Made by a program: the position numbers and the translations under genes. A stretch of 53,502 bases of DNA from CAXYVC01 sp964292295. Its GTDB lineage: Bacteria; Acidobacteriota; Holophagae; Holophagales; Holophagaceae. The first letter of the stretch is position 1; each line of letters begins with the position of its first letter. Positions 33,671 through 41,643 of the stretch are shown piece after piece. The notes under the pieces are model-generated. The model saw only the letters and a program-made list of their open reading frames with translations. It searched no databases and was not told the DNA's origin. The stretch is from NCBI GenBank assembly GCA_964292295.1, contig CAXYVC010000007.1, positions 1 to 53,502 of the forward strand, in the 5' to 3' direction.

Positions 33671-33693
33671 CGGGAAATTCGGGGGTGCTGCGC

Positions 33694-33867
33694 TTACCTC
33701 GTCCGCCTCGGCCATATGCGGCCGACGGAGGGGCTGGGCTGGCTGATGGCGGGCGCCGCCACAAATAGGACGCGGGGCCACGACTCCACGGCGCGCGGTG
33801 TGGCGGCGACGCAGGTGCCATGCAGCGTCGGGTCGTCGGGGATGTAGGGGTGCCACGCGGTCGCCAT
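33694..33867 (-). CDS. Last prophage gene, small protein of unknown function
   Basis: 57 residues, MATAWHPYIPDDPTLHGTCV then a basic C-terminus (WPRRTR). ATG 33867 is 6 nt past the stop of the preceding virion gene, with AGGA 5 nt upstream, so it belongs to the late operon. Not recognised; the aromatic/Pro-rich short form suggests a fibre accessory or assembly factor, but that is only position-based. Confidence 0.5.
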   Translation of the reverse strand: MATAWHPYIPDDPTLHGTCVAATPRAVESWPRVLFVAAPAISQPSPSVGRIWPRRTR

Positions 33868-33873
33868 GAGTTC

Positions 33874-34743
33874 CTACTCCCAGCGAATCGCGACGCACTG
33901 GGAGGACGCCCCGCTCGCTAGACCGTAGCTGTCGTAGGTGCCGATCCCAAGCGGCAGATAGCGCCGCACCACGCCGTCCCAGCAGGTCACGGCGATGAGG
34001 TTGCCCGCCGCGATGTCGGCCCCAAGGTAGGCGAGGAGGCTGTGCAGCGGCCTCGTTTCGCGGCGGCCCACCCACGCGCGCACCGGATACAGCGGGGCGT
34101 CCCCGTCTACCTCCCCGCTCGACCCGGGGGGAGCCCTGCTTAGGTGGGGCGGGGCGCTGGGGTAGGGGTCCGCTCGGTCATCGGCGCGGATGCTGTGCGC
34201 CTCGTAGAAGTATTGGTTGAAGGATCGCCACGCAACGATACCGTCCCCACTCGGCTGACCTGTGGCAGACGGGATGCGCTCGACGGAGATCAGATTCATT
34301 GAGGTCGGGGTGAGCTCCGGCCAGAACCGCAGGAGCAGGCGCCCGGAGTCACCAGAAACGTAGGTCGCATAGACGGCCGCGCCGGCGACCCCCATGCTCA
34401 TGACCAGGGCCGGGGTCACGGCCCCCGTGAGGGCTCCAGCGCCGTCCGTCCCGGTCCCGACTGAGAGCGATAGCCGGAAGTTGCTGGGGGCAGCGCACCC
34501 ATACCCCACCTTCAGGTAGACGGGCGCTGTCGCCTGCAGCGCGTCGTCGAAGCGCCATATCTCGTAGCCCTGCATACTGTCCGAGACACTCGAGGCGACC
34601 ACCGTAGAGGGGTCGATCTCTCCGGCGAAGGGGACGCGGACCAAGCCGATGGCCTCGAGCATGGCGCGGTGGGCCTCCACGACAGCGCGGAATGCGGTCG
34701 TCGTCGAGACGTTGCTTACGAGGTAAGCCCTCTGGATGCTCAC
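33874..34743 (-). CDS. Distal virion (tail fibre-region) protein
   Basis: 289 residues, predicted mostly beta-strand with many Ser/Thr/Gly and short repeats of hydrophobic and polar residues, as in receptor-region proteins. No enzyme motif and no signal peptide. Start GTG 34743, with GGAGGG 5 nt upstream and 1 nt after the previous stop. Position at the distal end of the tail operon suggests adhesion or baseplate function. The nucleotide text of 33.9-36.2 kb looks less GC-biased than the rest, compatible with fibre-module exchange. Family not recognised. Confidence 0.6.
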   Translation of the reverse strand: MSIQRAYLVSNVSTTTAFRAVVEAHRAMLEAIGLVRVPFAGEIDPSTVVASSVSDSMQGYEIWRFDDALQATAPVYLKVGYGCAAPSNFRLSLSVGTGTDGAGALTGAVTPALVMSMGVAGAAVYATYVSGDSGRLLLRFWPELTPTSMNLISVERIPSATGQPSGDGIVAWRSFNQYFYEAHSIRADDRADPYPSAPPHLSRAPPGSSGEVDGDAPLYPVRAWVGRRETRPLHSLLAYLGADIAAGNLIAVTCWDGVVRRYLPLGIGTYDSYGLASGASSQCVAIRWE

Positions 34744-34744
34744 G

Positions 34745-35131
34745 TCAGCCCTCCACCACGATCCACGGACCCTCCGGGGAGCCTCCCATCAGCGCCGACA
34801 CGGCGGGAGCCCAGGCCTCGTCTTCGCCCTCGAAGAGCAGCGCGGCGGGAAGCTCGTAGGCGACGGACTGCCCTGTCTCCGTGTCCCAGCTCTGCACGAG
34901 CGCCCCGGCGCGGAGATCCGCCGCAGGCGTCAGCGTGCCGTCCGTGAGTAGCACGCGGGTCGCAGACGCCACGGGGACGCCACGCAGGAGGGCCGTTGGG
35001 CCCGTGGCCTTGAGCAGGTCACTCCTGCGCGGCTCCAGGTCCAGGGCGGGCAGCTCTCGGGGCCCGATGAGCCAGGGCCCGGCCCCAGGGACGAGGCAGG
35101 GACCGGAGGGTGTGAGGACGTAGGTGGGCAT
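34745..35131 (-). CDS. Prophage tail-region protein, unknown
   Basis: 128 residues. The middle reads VLLTDGTLTPAADLRAGALVQSWD, resembling the turn-rich strand pattern of Hint/intein-like domains, but the catalytic Cys/Ser and His are not visible, so no self-splicing function is claimed. There are two adjacent ATGs (35134 and 35131); GGAGG fits the second better (4-nt gap). Placed between the collagen-like fibre and the last two virion genes. Confidence 0.5.
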   Translation of the reverse strand: MPTYVLTPSGPCLVPGAGPWLIGPRELPALDLEPRRSDLLKATGPTALLRGVPVASATRVLLTDGTLTPAADLRAGALVQSWDTETGQSVAYELPAALLFEGEDEAWAPAVSALMGGSPEGPWIVVEG

Positions 35132-35145
35132 CATGCCTCCAGGGG

Positions 35146-38100
35146 TCACGAAGTGGCTAGGTAGAGGTCGAGGTCCTGCCATGTGAGGCTGGACCCGTTG
35201 GTGTAGTCGGACTGGAATGTCACTTCGCGCCAGGGGCGGAAGCCGTTGGGCTTGCGCTCGCGCACGACCGCGGCGACGACGCCGCGCGGGCCTGACGCGA
35301 CGGAGTAGTCGACCTTCCAAACCACGCGCCCGAGGTAGAGCGACAGCGGCGTGAGCAGGCAGCGCATCCGAGGAGCCAGCAGGGCCGCGCGCAGCGTCGC
35401 AGCCTCGACGGCGAGCGGGACGAAGTGCGTGGAGTTGAACGCGGCTTCGGCCACGCCCCCGATGGAGGCCCAGGCGGTAGGCGCACAGAACACGTCGTAG
35501 GCGACGTAGCTGCCGTCCGTCGCTGTGTTCACGGTAGGGCTCTGGCCCTCCACGTAGCGCAGGAGGTAGCGGTTTGCGTCGGTCATGTGGACCCCGTCAG
35601 AGGTGGCGCCGAAGGTGCACACGGCCGTGCCCCCGTAGAGGGTCCCCGCAGAGAGGAAGTGCCAGTACCCACCAGTCGTCACAGGGGTCTGATAGGACAT
35701 GCTGCCGCACGCGAGGGAGCCGACCGGCGCGCTGAACTCCTCGCAGGTATAGAGGCGCGCATCGTACACGCTGTCCGTCGTCACGGCCCCCTGGAGGTAG
35801 TGCGCGAGCTGGGCCGCGGTGGGGAGCCCGGCGTGGGAATAGGCCGGGAACGACACCGCCTGCATGACGGCGCTCTGGTCGTAGGCGACCGTGACAACGG
35901 CCAAGGGGACATCATTGGCCCCTAGAAAACCAGCGCCGAGGATGTCCGTCTGAGCGAAGGGCGCGCGCAGCTCAAACCAGTAGAGGCGCACGACACTGTC
36001 AGTGTCGCGGCGCAAGTAGCAGAGCACCGTGTGGTGGGAGCCCGTGGCAAGGTCAACGTCGGTAGACAGGCTGTCGCCGCCGAAGTCGACCTCTACCCCG
36101 TTAAATACGGCGCGCGGCCAGAGGCCGGACCGCGTCTGCGGCTCGGCGGTGAGACGGTAGGATGTGCTGGAGAGCTTCGCCGCCTTCACGACAAACCGCC
36201 CACGCCCGGCCACGAGACCGTTACCGCTCACGCTCACACCCGCGGGCCCCTGCGGACCCTGCGGCCCCTGAGCCCCCGTGTCCCCCTTGGGACCCTGCGG
36301 CCCCTGAGCCCCCGTGTCCCCCTTGGGACCCTGCGGCCCCTGAGCCCCCGTGTCCCCCTTGGGACCCTGCGGGCCTTGGGCTCCGGTGTCGCCCTTGTCG
36401 CCCTTGAGTCCCTGGGGGCCCTGGGGACCTTGGACCCCGGGGTCGCCCTTGGAGCCCTGTGGCCCAGGAGGCCCCGCCGTGCCCTGCGGGCCCTGGGCAG
36501 TCGCGCCGTCTGCGGCAGGCACCACCACCTCCAGGCTCAGGACCGCGCCGAGCGCGCCCGACCACGACCAGTAGAGGAGCCCGTTGGGGTCAGCGTGGGC
36601 CACCACGTCGCACCACGCGATGCGGAGGGCGCCGGGCGCGAAGACGTCCTCCAGGATGCACCCAGCTTCAGCGGCGTCGTCGTCGGTACCTACGGCGCGG
36701 CCCAGGTCCGCGTCCCGCTCAGTGGCGCTGTGGTAGAGGCGCAGCACGCCCGGAGCCGTCGAGGCCTCCGCGTGGATCGAGGCGAGGCGCCCAACCGTGA
36801 TGGCCCCTGTCGAGGCGGAGGCTGTCCAGGAGATCGTGGCGGAGGCGAGGGAGGCACCGCCACCGCCCTCGTCGGCCCAGTAGCGGCCCCCCGCGGCGTC
36901 GGCCTTGAGGACCTGGCCGTCTTTGGTGGGCGCGCCCAGGGGGGGCTCGTAGGGGAGGAGGGTCTCCTCCAGGGTGATGGCGCCACCGCTCGCCACCCGG
37001 GCGGTCCAGGCCTTGGCGCCGTAAGTCGTGCCCTTGCGCACATACCAGAGGCTGCCGTCCGTCACGCTGGCCACCCGGGCGAGGGACCAGTTGTCCGCGG
37101 CCTGCGTGGCCGGGGCGATCCAGAGGCCCTGGATCTTGATCGTGCTGCGCACGGTCTGGCTGCTGCTCGTGCCGATGGCGCTCACCACGGCCTGCACCCG
37201 CACGCGCAGCCGGGAGAGGTCCACGCTGGTGAGCGCGTAGCTCAGGCTGGCTGGGGCGTCCGTTGCGGGGGCTCCACCCCAGCCGCCGGCATAGGTCCAG
37301 GTGGTGCCGTCGTCCGTGCTCACGTCCACCACGACGTCGGCGTCCATGTCCGCGTTCGGGTTGACCGGGTAGACCCGCGTGACCAGGCCGCGCAGCTCCA
37401 GGGTGCCGCTCACCACGCCGGAGCTCCCCCAGCGGCTGAAGACCACGTCCCAGTAGGCGGAGCCGCGCCCCGTCTTGCTGGTGGTGAGGGTGGCGTAGGT
37501 GGTGAGGTCCAGGGCCCCTGTGCCGTCCACGTCCCGCACGTTCGCGTCGTCCGTGAAGCTCCCGCTGGTGCCCCCGTCATAGGACTGGCTCGCACGGATG
37601 GGATCCCCCGCGGTGCCCCCACTCGCCTGTGCCACCTGCAGGCGGTAGACGCCGTTGGCGCTTGGGTCCGACTGGCCGCAGAGCATCAACGTCTCGCCCG
37701 CGGCGCGCTGCAGGCCGTCCGCCGTGGGGGCGCTGGCGTTGGTGGTGAGGTCCAGCGGGGACACGGCCACCCCGTCCACGGCCGAGATGGAGGCCGTCTG
37801 CAGGGCCACCAGCAGGGCGGTCTTGGCGGCGTAGTAGTCCGTCCAGCTGGAGGTCCAGACGTCCGGGTCGATGGGGCTGTCCTGGGTCGTGTCCTCGAAG
37901 GCCGGCCGCAGCGTGCCCAAGTAGGTCTGCAGGGAGTTGAAGGCCGCCACGTAGGCGCTGGCATTCACGCCGGCTCCTTGCGCCCGGGCCAGCAGCACCA
38001 CCCGCTCCAGCTGGGCCGCCCGGAACTCCACGATCCAGGCGGGCTTCTCGCCCCGGCTGAGGATGCGATCGCTGGCCGCCCCGGCGATGGTGGCCTGGGT

Positions 38101-38526
38101 GGGATCGCTGGGGGTGGTGATGGCCAGCGCGGGGTAGACCGTGGTCTGGCCCTCCTCCACCCGGCGCAGGGCAAAGGTGTGGAGGGCGCTGGGCACCGCG
38201 TCCACCAGGAGGAGATCCACGGGGATCGCGGGCACCGGCAGCGCCTCGGTCTGGTTCAGCGTGCCCGCGTCCTGGTCCTGGGCCACGTCGTGGAGCACCG
38301 TCCAGACCGCGTTGGGCCCTCCCGGCAGGCTACCGCCCTTCGAGCGCACCCGGATGGCGGCCCGGGCGCTCTCCGCCACCGCCTCCAGGCTCAGCTCCAG
38401 GAGCTGCGCCTGCAGCACGGGGAGGTTCGGGATCGGGTAGACCAGGCGCGGGCGCGGCACGGGCCGGGCGCTGACGTCGCACGCCAGCCGCAGGCCGGTC
38501 TTGGTGCGCTTCAGGGCGGTGGCCAT
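35146..38526 (-). CDS. Tail fibre with collagen-like repeat
   Basis: 1126 residues. Residues 1-380 form a mainly beta N-terminal part that likely attaches to the tail tip; about 550-670 are further beta domains. About 679-763 is a collagen-like Gly-X-Y stretch (GPQGPKGDTGAQ units, about 28 triplets) that should form a triple helix and trimerise the fibre. The C-terminal 360 residues are a beta-rich head, presumably the receptor-binding part. 1-nt gap to the preceding gene. No chaperone or esterase motif seen. Confidence 0.8.
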   Translation of the reverse strand: MATALKRTKTGLRLACDVSARPVPRPRLVYPIPNLPVLQAQLLELSLEAVAESARAAIRVRSKGGSLPGGPNAVWTVLHDVAQDQDAGTLNQTEALPVPAIPVDLLLVDAVPSALHTFALRRVEEGQTTVYPALAITTPSDPTQATIAGAASDRILSRGEKPAWIVEFRAAQLERVVLLARAQGAGVNASAYVAAFNSLQTYLGTLRPAFEDTTQDSPIDPDVWTSSWTDYYAAKTALLVALQTASISAVDGVAVSPLDLTTNASAPTADGLQRAAGETLMLCGQSDPSANGVYRLQVAQASGGTAGDPIRASQSYDGGTSGSFTDDANVRDVDGTGALDLTTYATLTTSKTGRGSAYWDVVFSRWGSSGVVSGTLELRGLVTRVYPVNPNADMDADVVVDVSTDDGTTWTYAGGWGGAPATDAPASLSYALTSVDLSRLRVRVQAVVSAIGTSSSQTVRSTIKIQGLWIAPATQAADNWSLARVASVTDGSLWYVRKGTTYGAKAWTARVASGGAITLEETLLPYEPPLGAPTKDGQVLKADAAGGRYWADEGGGGASLASATISWTASASTGAITVGRLASIHAEASTAPGVLRLYHSATERDADLGRAVGTDDDAAEAGCILEDVFAPGALRIAWCDVVAHADPNGLLYWSWSGALGAVLSLEVVVPAADGATAQGPQGTAGPPGPQGSKGDPGVQGPQGPQGLKGDKGDTGAQGPQGPKGDTGAQGPQGPKGDTGAQGPQGPKGDTGAQGPQGPQGPAGVSVSGNGLVAGRGRFVVKAAKLSSTSYRLTAEPQTRSGLWPRAVFNGVEVDFGGDSLSTDVDLATGSHHTVLCYLRRDTDSVVRLYWFELRAPFAQTDILGAGFLGANDVPLAVVTVAYDQSAVMQAVSFPAYSHAGLPTAAQLAHYLQGAVTTDSVYDARLYTCEEFSAPVGSLACGSMSYQTPVTTGGYWHFLSAGTLYGGTAVCTFGATSDGVHMTDANRYLLRYVEGQSPTVNTATDGSYVAYDVFCAPTAWASIGGVAEAAFNSTHFVPLAVEAATLRAALLAPRMRCLLTPLSLYLGRVVWKVDYSVASGPRGVVAAVVRERKPNGFRPWREVTFQSDYTNGSSLTWQDLDLYLATS
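36261..36368. repeat. Three perfect 36-bp tandem repeats in the fibre gene
   Basis: Three identical 36-bp units (36261-36296, 36297-36332, 36333-36368), each coding GAQGPQGPKGDT on the minus strand, then a diverged unit at 36369-36404. Prone to unequal recombination that would change fibre length. Confidence 0.95.
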
Positions 38527-38527
38527 G

Positions 38528-38989
38528 TCAGAACGCCTCCAGGCTGCGGGTCGGCCTGGCGTAGCGCCCCCGGAAGACCACCTGGACGCCCGAGTAGACC
38601 AGGCCCCTCCGCCCGATGGGCTTCACCTGGCAGCGGTCCACCGTGAAGCCCCCAGCGGAGAGCCCCGGGGACACCCGCAGCCGCCCGGAGGGCTGGGAGA
38701 GGATCACCAGCAGGTCTTCCAGGGACGGGCGCTGGCCGTTGTCCGTCCCGAGCGGGTAGCGCCCGGCGGGGCGCTCGTCGTAGTAGGTCCACTTCACGGT
38801 GAGCTGGGGCAGGTAGCCCAGAGTGCGCGTCAGCTCCCCCCCGTCGTCCAGCTCCCAGGTGTGGAGCTTGTCCACCCACTCCAGCTCCAGCCCGCCCTCG
38901 ACGGGCGTGGGCAGGATCAGGGTCTTCAGCTTGGCGCCGGACGCATCCAGCACGGCCAGGCGCAGGGGAGAGGCTTGCAGCAGGCTCAT
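38528..38989 (-). CDS. Small tail tip/assembly protein
   Basis: 153 residues, predicted beta-sandwich with strands around LRLAVLDASGAKLKTLILPTP and QLTVKWTYYDERPAG. It overlaps the 885-residue tail protein gene by 4 nt (ATGA) and is followed after 1 nt by the fibre gene. Size and position match small distal-tail or fibre-attachment proteins of siphophages, but the family is not recognised. Confidence 0.6.
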   Translation of the reverse strand: MSLLQASPLRLAVLDASGAKLKTLILPTPVEGGLELEWVDKLHTWELDDGGELTRTLGYLPQLTVKWTYYDERPAGRYPLGTDNGQRPSLEDLLVILSQPSGRLRVSPGLSAGGFTVDRCQVKPIGRRGLVYSGVQVVFRGRYARPTRSLEAF

Positions 38990-41643
38990 GGCAGCTCCAG
39001 CAGTTGCACGGCGGCCTCGCCCTTGGCCTTCCGGTCCTTGAGGCTGAGCACCAGCCAGACGGTTGATCCGCCATTCAGCCGCACCCGGGCCAGGGGCGGC
39101 AGGCTCTCCCAGGGCGGGGCCGTGTTCGGATCCGCCCACACCCAGGTCTGCTCCTGCACGCGGCGGGGCACGCTGAACCACGCGTGGAGGCTGCGGGCCA
39201 TGGCCTCAGCCCCGGACAGGGTCCAGAGCAGCGGGTGCCCGCTCACCTCCAGCAGCTGGCCGCCCTCGGTCCCCGTCTCCCCGGGCCCTGGCACGTCCGC
39301 GTAGAGGTCCTCGTTCTCGCCCGAGACCCGCACGCAGCTGTAGAAGTGCTCCCAGGCCCGGGTGGTCACCACCTGGTAGTCGGGCAGGCTGAGGTCGATG
39401 GGCGTCTCCGCCAGGCTGCGGGACACCAGGTGCAGGCAGCCGTCCGGGCTGGCCACGACCGCCGCCTGCAGGACCTGCCCGATGTGCTCGATGAGTTCGC
39501 CCGCGGTCATGCCGGAGGGCTTGAAACGCTCCAGGGCATAGGCCAGGGGCAGCGTCCGGCTGATCTGGAAGAGCCGTCCGCCGCAGTGGCCGATCACCCG
39601 GCCCGGGCAGCTCGGATCCCGCAGGGCGCCCACGGTGCAGGGGGCGCCCTCCAGGAGGCGCTCCGACCACAGCACAGAGGCCTGGGCCGTGGTGGGCGTG
39701 GGGGAGAGCCGCAGCGCCCAGGTCTCCGACACGGTCTTGCCGTCCTGGTCCTGGGCCTCGAAGCGACCGATCACCACCAGGTTCTCAGCGTCCAGGCCGC
39801 AGAAGGTGTTGGGGTAGAGCTGGGAGACCTGGTCGGCCAGGTCCACCCAGGCGAGCTGCAGGGCCCCAGCCACCAACTGCACCCGCCCGTAGCCCTGCCG
39901 CCCCACCAGGTAGGCGCCCCAGGGCGTGGACCGCAGCACCGCTCCGGCCGCCGCCGCGGGCACCGCCAGCGCCTCGGTGGCCGTGCCTGCGGGCAGGGTG
40001 TAGAGCCGCAGCCCGGCGGTGGTGAGCGCCAGGATGCCGCCGGGCACGTCGGCGAAGACGCACGCCGTCAGGATGGAGGCTCCCGGGAGGCTCACGGTCT
40101 GGCCTGCCCCCCAGGCCGTCCCGTCCCAGGGGGTGAGGGTGGCCGCTGCCCCCGCCAGCTGCACCCGGCGCATCTGGATGTAGTCGTACACGAGCACCCC
40201 CGCGGCGTCGGGCAGGACGGCCAGGCCGGCGTCCCAGGGGTCGTTGGGGTCGTATTCCTCGCGGCCGGCCACCACCACCGTGAGCGGCCAGCGCCGCCAG
40301 CGCCCGTCATAGGCCTTGTAGCGCCGGGGCGCCCGGGGCGTGAGGGTGGCGGATTCCTCGGGCATCAGGCTGGCGGGCGCCGCCGCCAGCTGGTCCGTCC
40401 AGTGCGCCCGCGGCAGGGTGCCGGAGGCAGGCCCCCAGCCGGTCTCGGGCGTGCCGTCCCACACCCGGGAGCCGCCCCCGTAGAGCCGCAGGGTGGTGGC
40501 GCCTGCGTCCAGGTCCTTCACGGAGAGCAGGTCCTCCCCTTCCAGGGGGCGGAGCGGCAGCCAGGTGAAGACCGGAACCGGCAGCGTCGGGGGCTGGTAG
40601 CGGGACGTGTCCACCGCGAAGGGTGCGGCCGCACGCTCCAGCGCCAGGCGGGCGTCGAGGTAGACCTGCTCCTGCAGGCTGTCCTCGGAGAAGAAGACCC
40701 GGTCGCCCAGCACCACGTCCCGGACTTCCTCCCGGGTGATGACCGCCTGGGCGGCCACATCCACCTGCAGCACCGTCCAGCCGCTGCTCTTGGAACTGGC
40801 CAGCTGGCGGAGCTGATCGCCCGGGACGATGCCGTCCACCGTGTCCAGCGTGAGGGCGTAGACCGGCTTCTTGCTGTCGCCCTTCACGGTCTTGGCGATG
40901 GTGTAGTAGACGCGGTTCTCTGTCTCCCGGGGGAGGCGCGTCAGGGCGGTCTTCCTGGGCAGGTCATGGTGGCGGAGGTACTCATACAGGTCCTCTCGGA
41001 GGCCTGCCACGCTGACGAGCTTGTCGCCCTCCACAGCCGTGATCTTGTAAGTCTTCCCGGGCAGCAGGGCCAGCTGGACCTGATCCCCGAGCTGCAGCCA
41101 GTTGTTGGGTGGCCCTACCACAAGCAGGGGCGTGATTCCGAACGGGAGCAGCCCCGCCACATGGAAATACACATCCCGGGTCTCGCTCGGGATCCGGTCG
41201 CAGGCCGCCAGTGGATAGGGGCGCAGCCAGGGGTTCTTGCCGGGATCGGCATCATCCTCGGGACGCGCGGCGCCCAAGTATTTCTTGTCGAGCATGGAAT
41301 CCCAGCTGCGGGCCTGCAGGCTGATCTCCCCGCTGGCCGCGGTGTGGGAGAGGCCGTCCACGTCCACCAGGCCGGTGAAGGCTCGGGTGCCGTCCACGTC
41401 GATGACCAGCCAGGGGGGCAGCAGCCCCGCGCTGCAGGGGATCTGCGTCTGCAGCCACGCCCAGATCGAGCCGTCCACGTCGGCCAGGCGCAGGGACAGA
41501 TCCTCGGCGGCGATCTTGGTCAGTTCCTTGTCCACCTCCCAGCCCCATTCGCCCAGGTCCACGCGGGCGGAGGACACGTCCAGGGTGGCGCCCAGGGTTC
41601 CGTCCCCCAGGTTCTGGGCCAGGGTGATCCCGATCTGACGCAT
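38986..41643 (-). CDS. Large tail tip/hub protein
   Basis: 885 residues. Its ATG shares one base with the tape-measure stop (TGATG), the usual position for the distal tail/hub protein in siphophages. An N-terminal region with an OB/beta pattern (DLGEWGWEVDKELTKIAAEDLSLRLADVDGSIW) precedes long beta-rich stretches; VYDYIQMRRVQLAGAAATLTP and repeats of Ala/Gly/Trp strands suggest a beta-propeller-like middle. No lysozyme or peptidase motif visible. Serves as the tail tip platform for the fibre; this is positional inference. Confidence 0.65.
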   Translation of the reverse strand: MRQIGITLAQNLGDGTLGATLDVSSARVDLGEWGWEVDKELTKIAAEDLSLRLADVDGSIWAWLQTQIPCSAGLLPPWLVIDVDGTRAFTGLVDVDGLSHTAASGEISLQARSWDSMLDKKYLGAARPEDDADPGKNPWLRPYPLAACDRIPSETRDVYFHVAGLLPFGITPLLVVGPPNNWLQLGDQVQLALLPGKTYKITAVEGDKLVSVAGLREDLYEYLRHHDLPRKTALTRLPRETENRVYYTIAKTVKGDSKKPVYALTLDTVDGIVPGDQLRQLASSKSSGWTVLQVDVAAQAVITREEVRDVVLGDRVFFSEDSLQEQVYLDARLALERAAAPFAVDTSRYQPPTLPVPVFTWLPLRPLEGEDLLSVKDLDAGATTLRLYGGGSRVWDGTPETGWGPASGTLPRAHWTDQLAAAPASLMPEESATLTPRAPRRYKAYDGRWRRWPLTVVVAGREEYDPNDPWDAGLAVLPDAAGVLVYDYIQMRRVQLAGAAATLTPWDGTAWGAGQTVSLPGASILTACVFADVPGGILALTTAGLRLYTLPAGTATEALAVPAAAAGAVLRSTPWGAYLVGRQGYGRVQLVAGALQLAWVDLADQVSQLYPNTFCGLDAENLVVIGRFEAQDQDGKTVSETWALRLSPTPTTAQASVLWSERLLEGAPCTVGALRDPSCPGRVIGHCGGRLFQISRTLPLAYALERFKPSGMTAGELIEHIGQVLQAAVVASPDGCLHLVSRSLAETPIDLSLPDYQVVTTRAWEHFYSCVRVSGENEDLYADVPGPGETGTEGGQLLEVSGHPLLWTLSGAEAMARSLHAWFSVPRRVQEQTWVWADPNTAPPWESLPPLARVRLNGGSTVWLVLSLKDRKAKGEAAVQLLELP

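Noticed and set aside
33694..35131. Diversity-generating retroelement target in the distal tail genes
   Set aside because: No reverse transcriptase, template repeat or C-type lectin fold signature within the window.
36261..36404. Tandem repeats as a CRISPR array
   Set aside because: Units are contiguous without spacers and code Gly-X-Y triplets in frame.
36031..38646. 871-codon plus-strand frame opposite the tail fibre
   Set aside because: Mirror image of the collagen-like and beta regions; no start signal and no recognisable motif.
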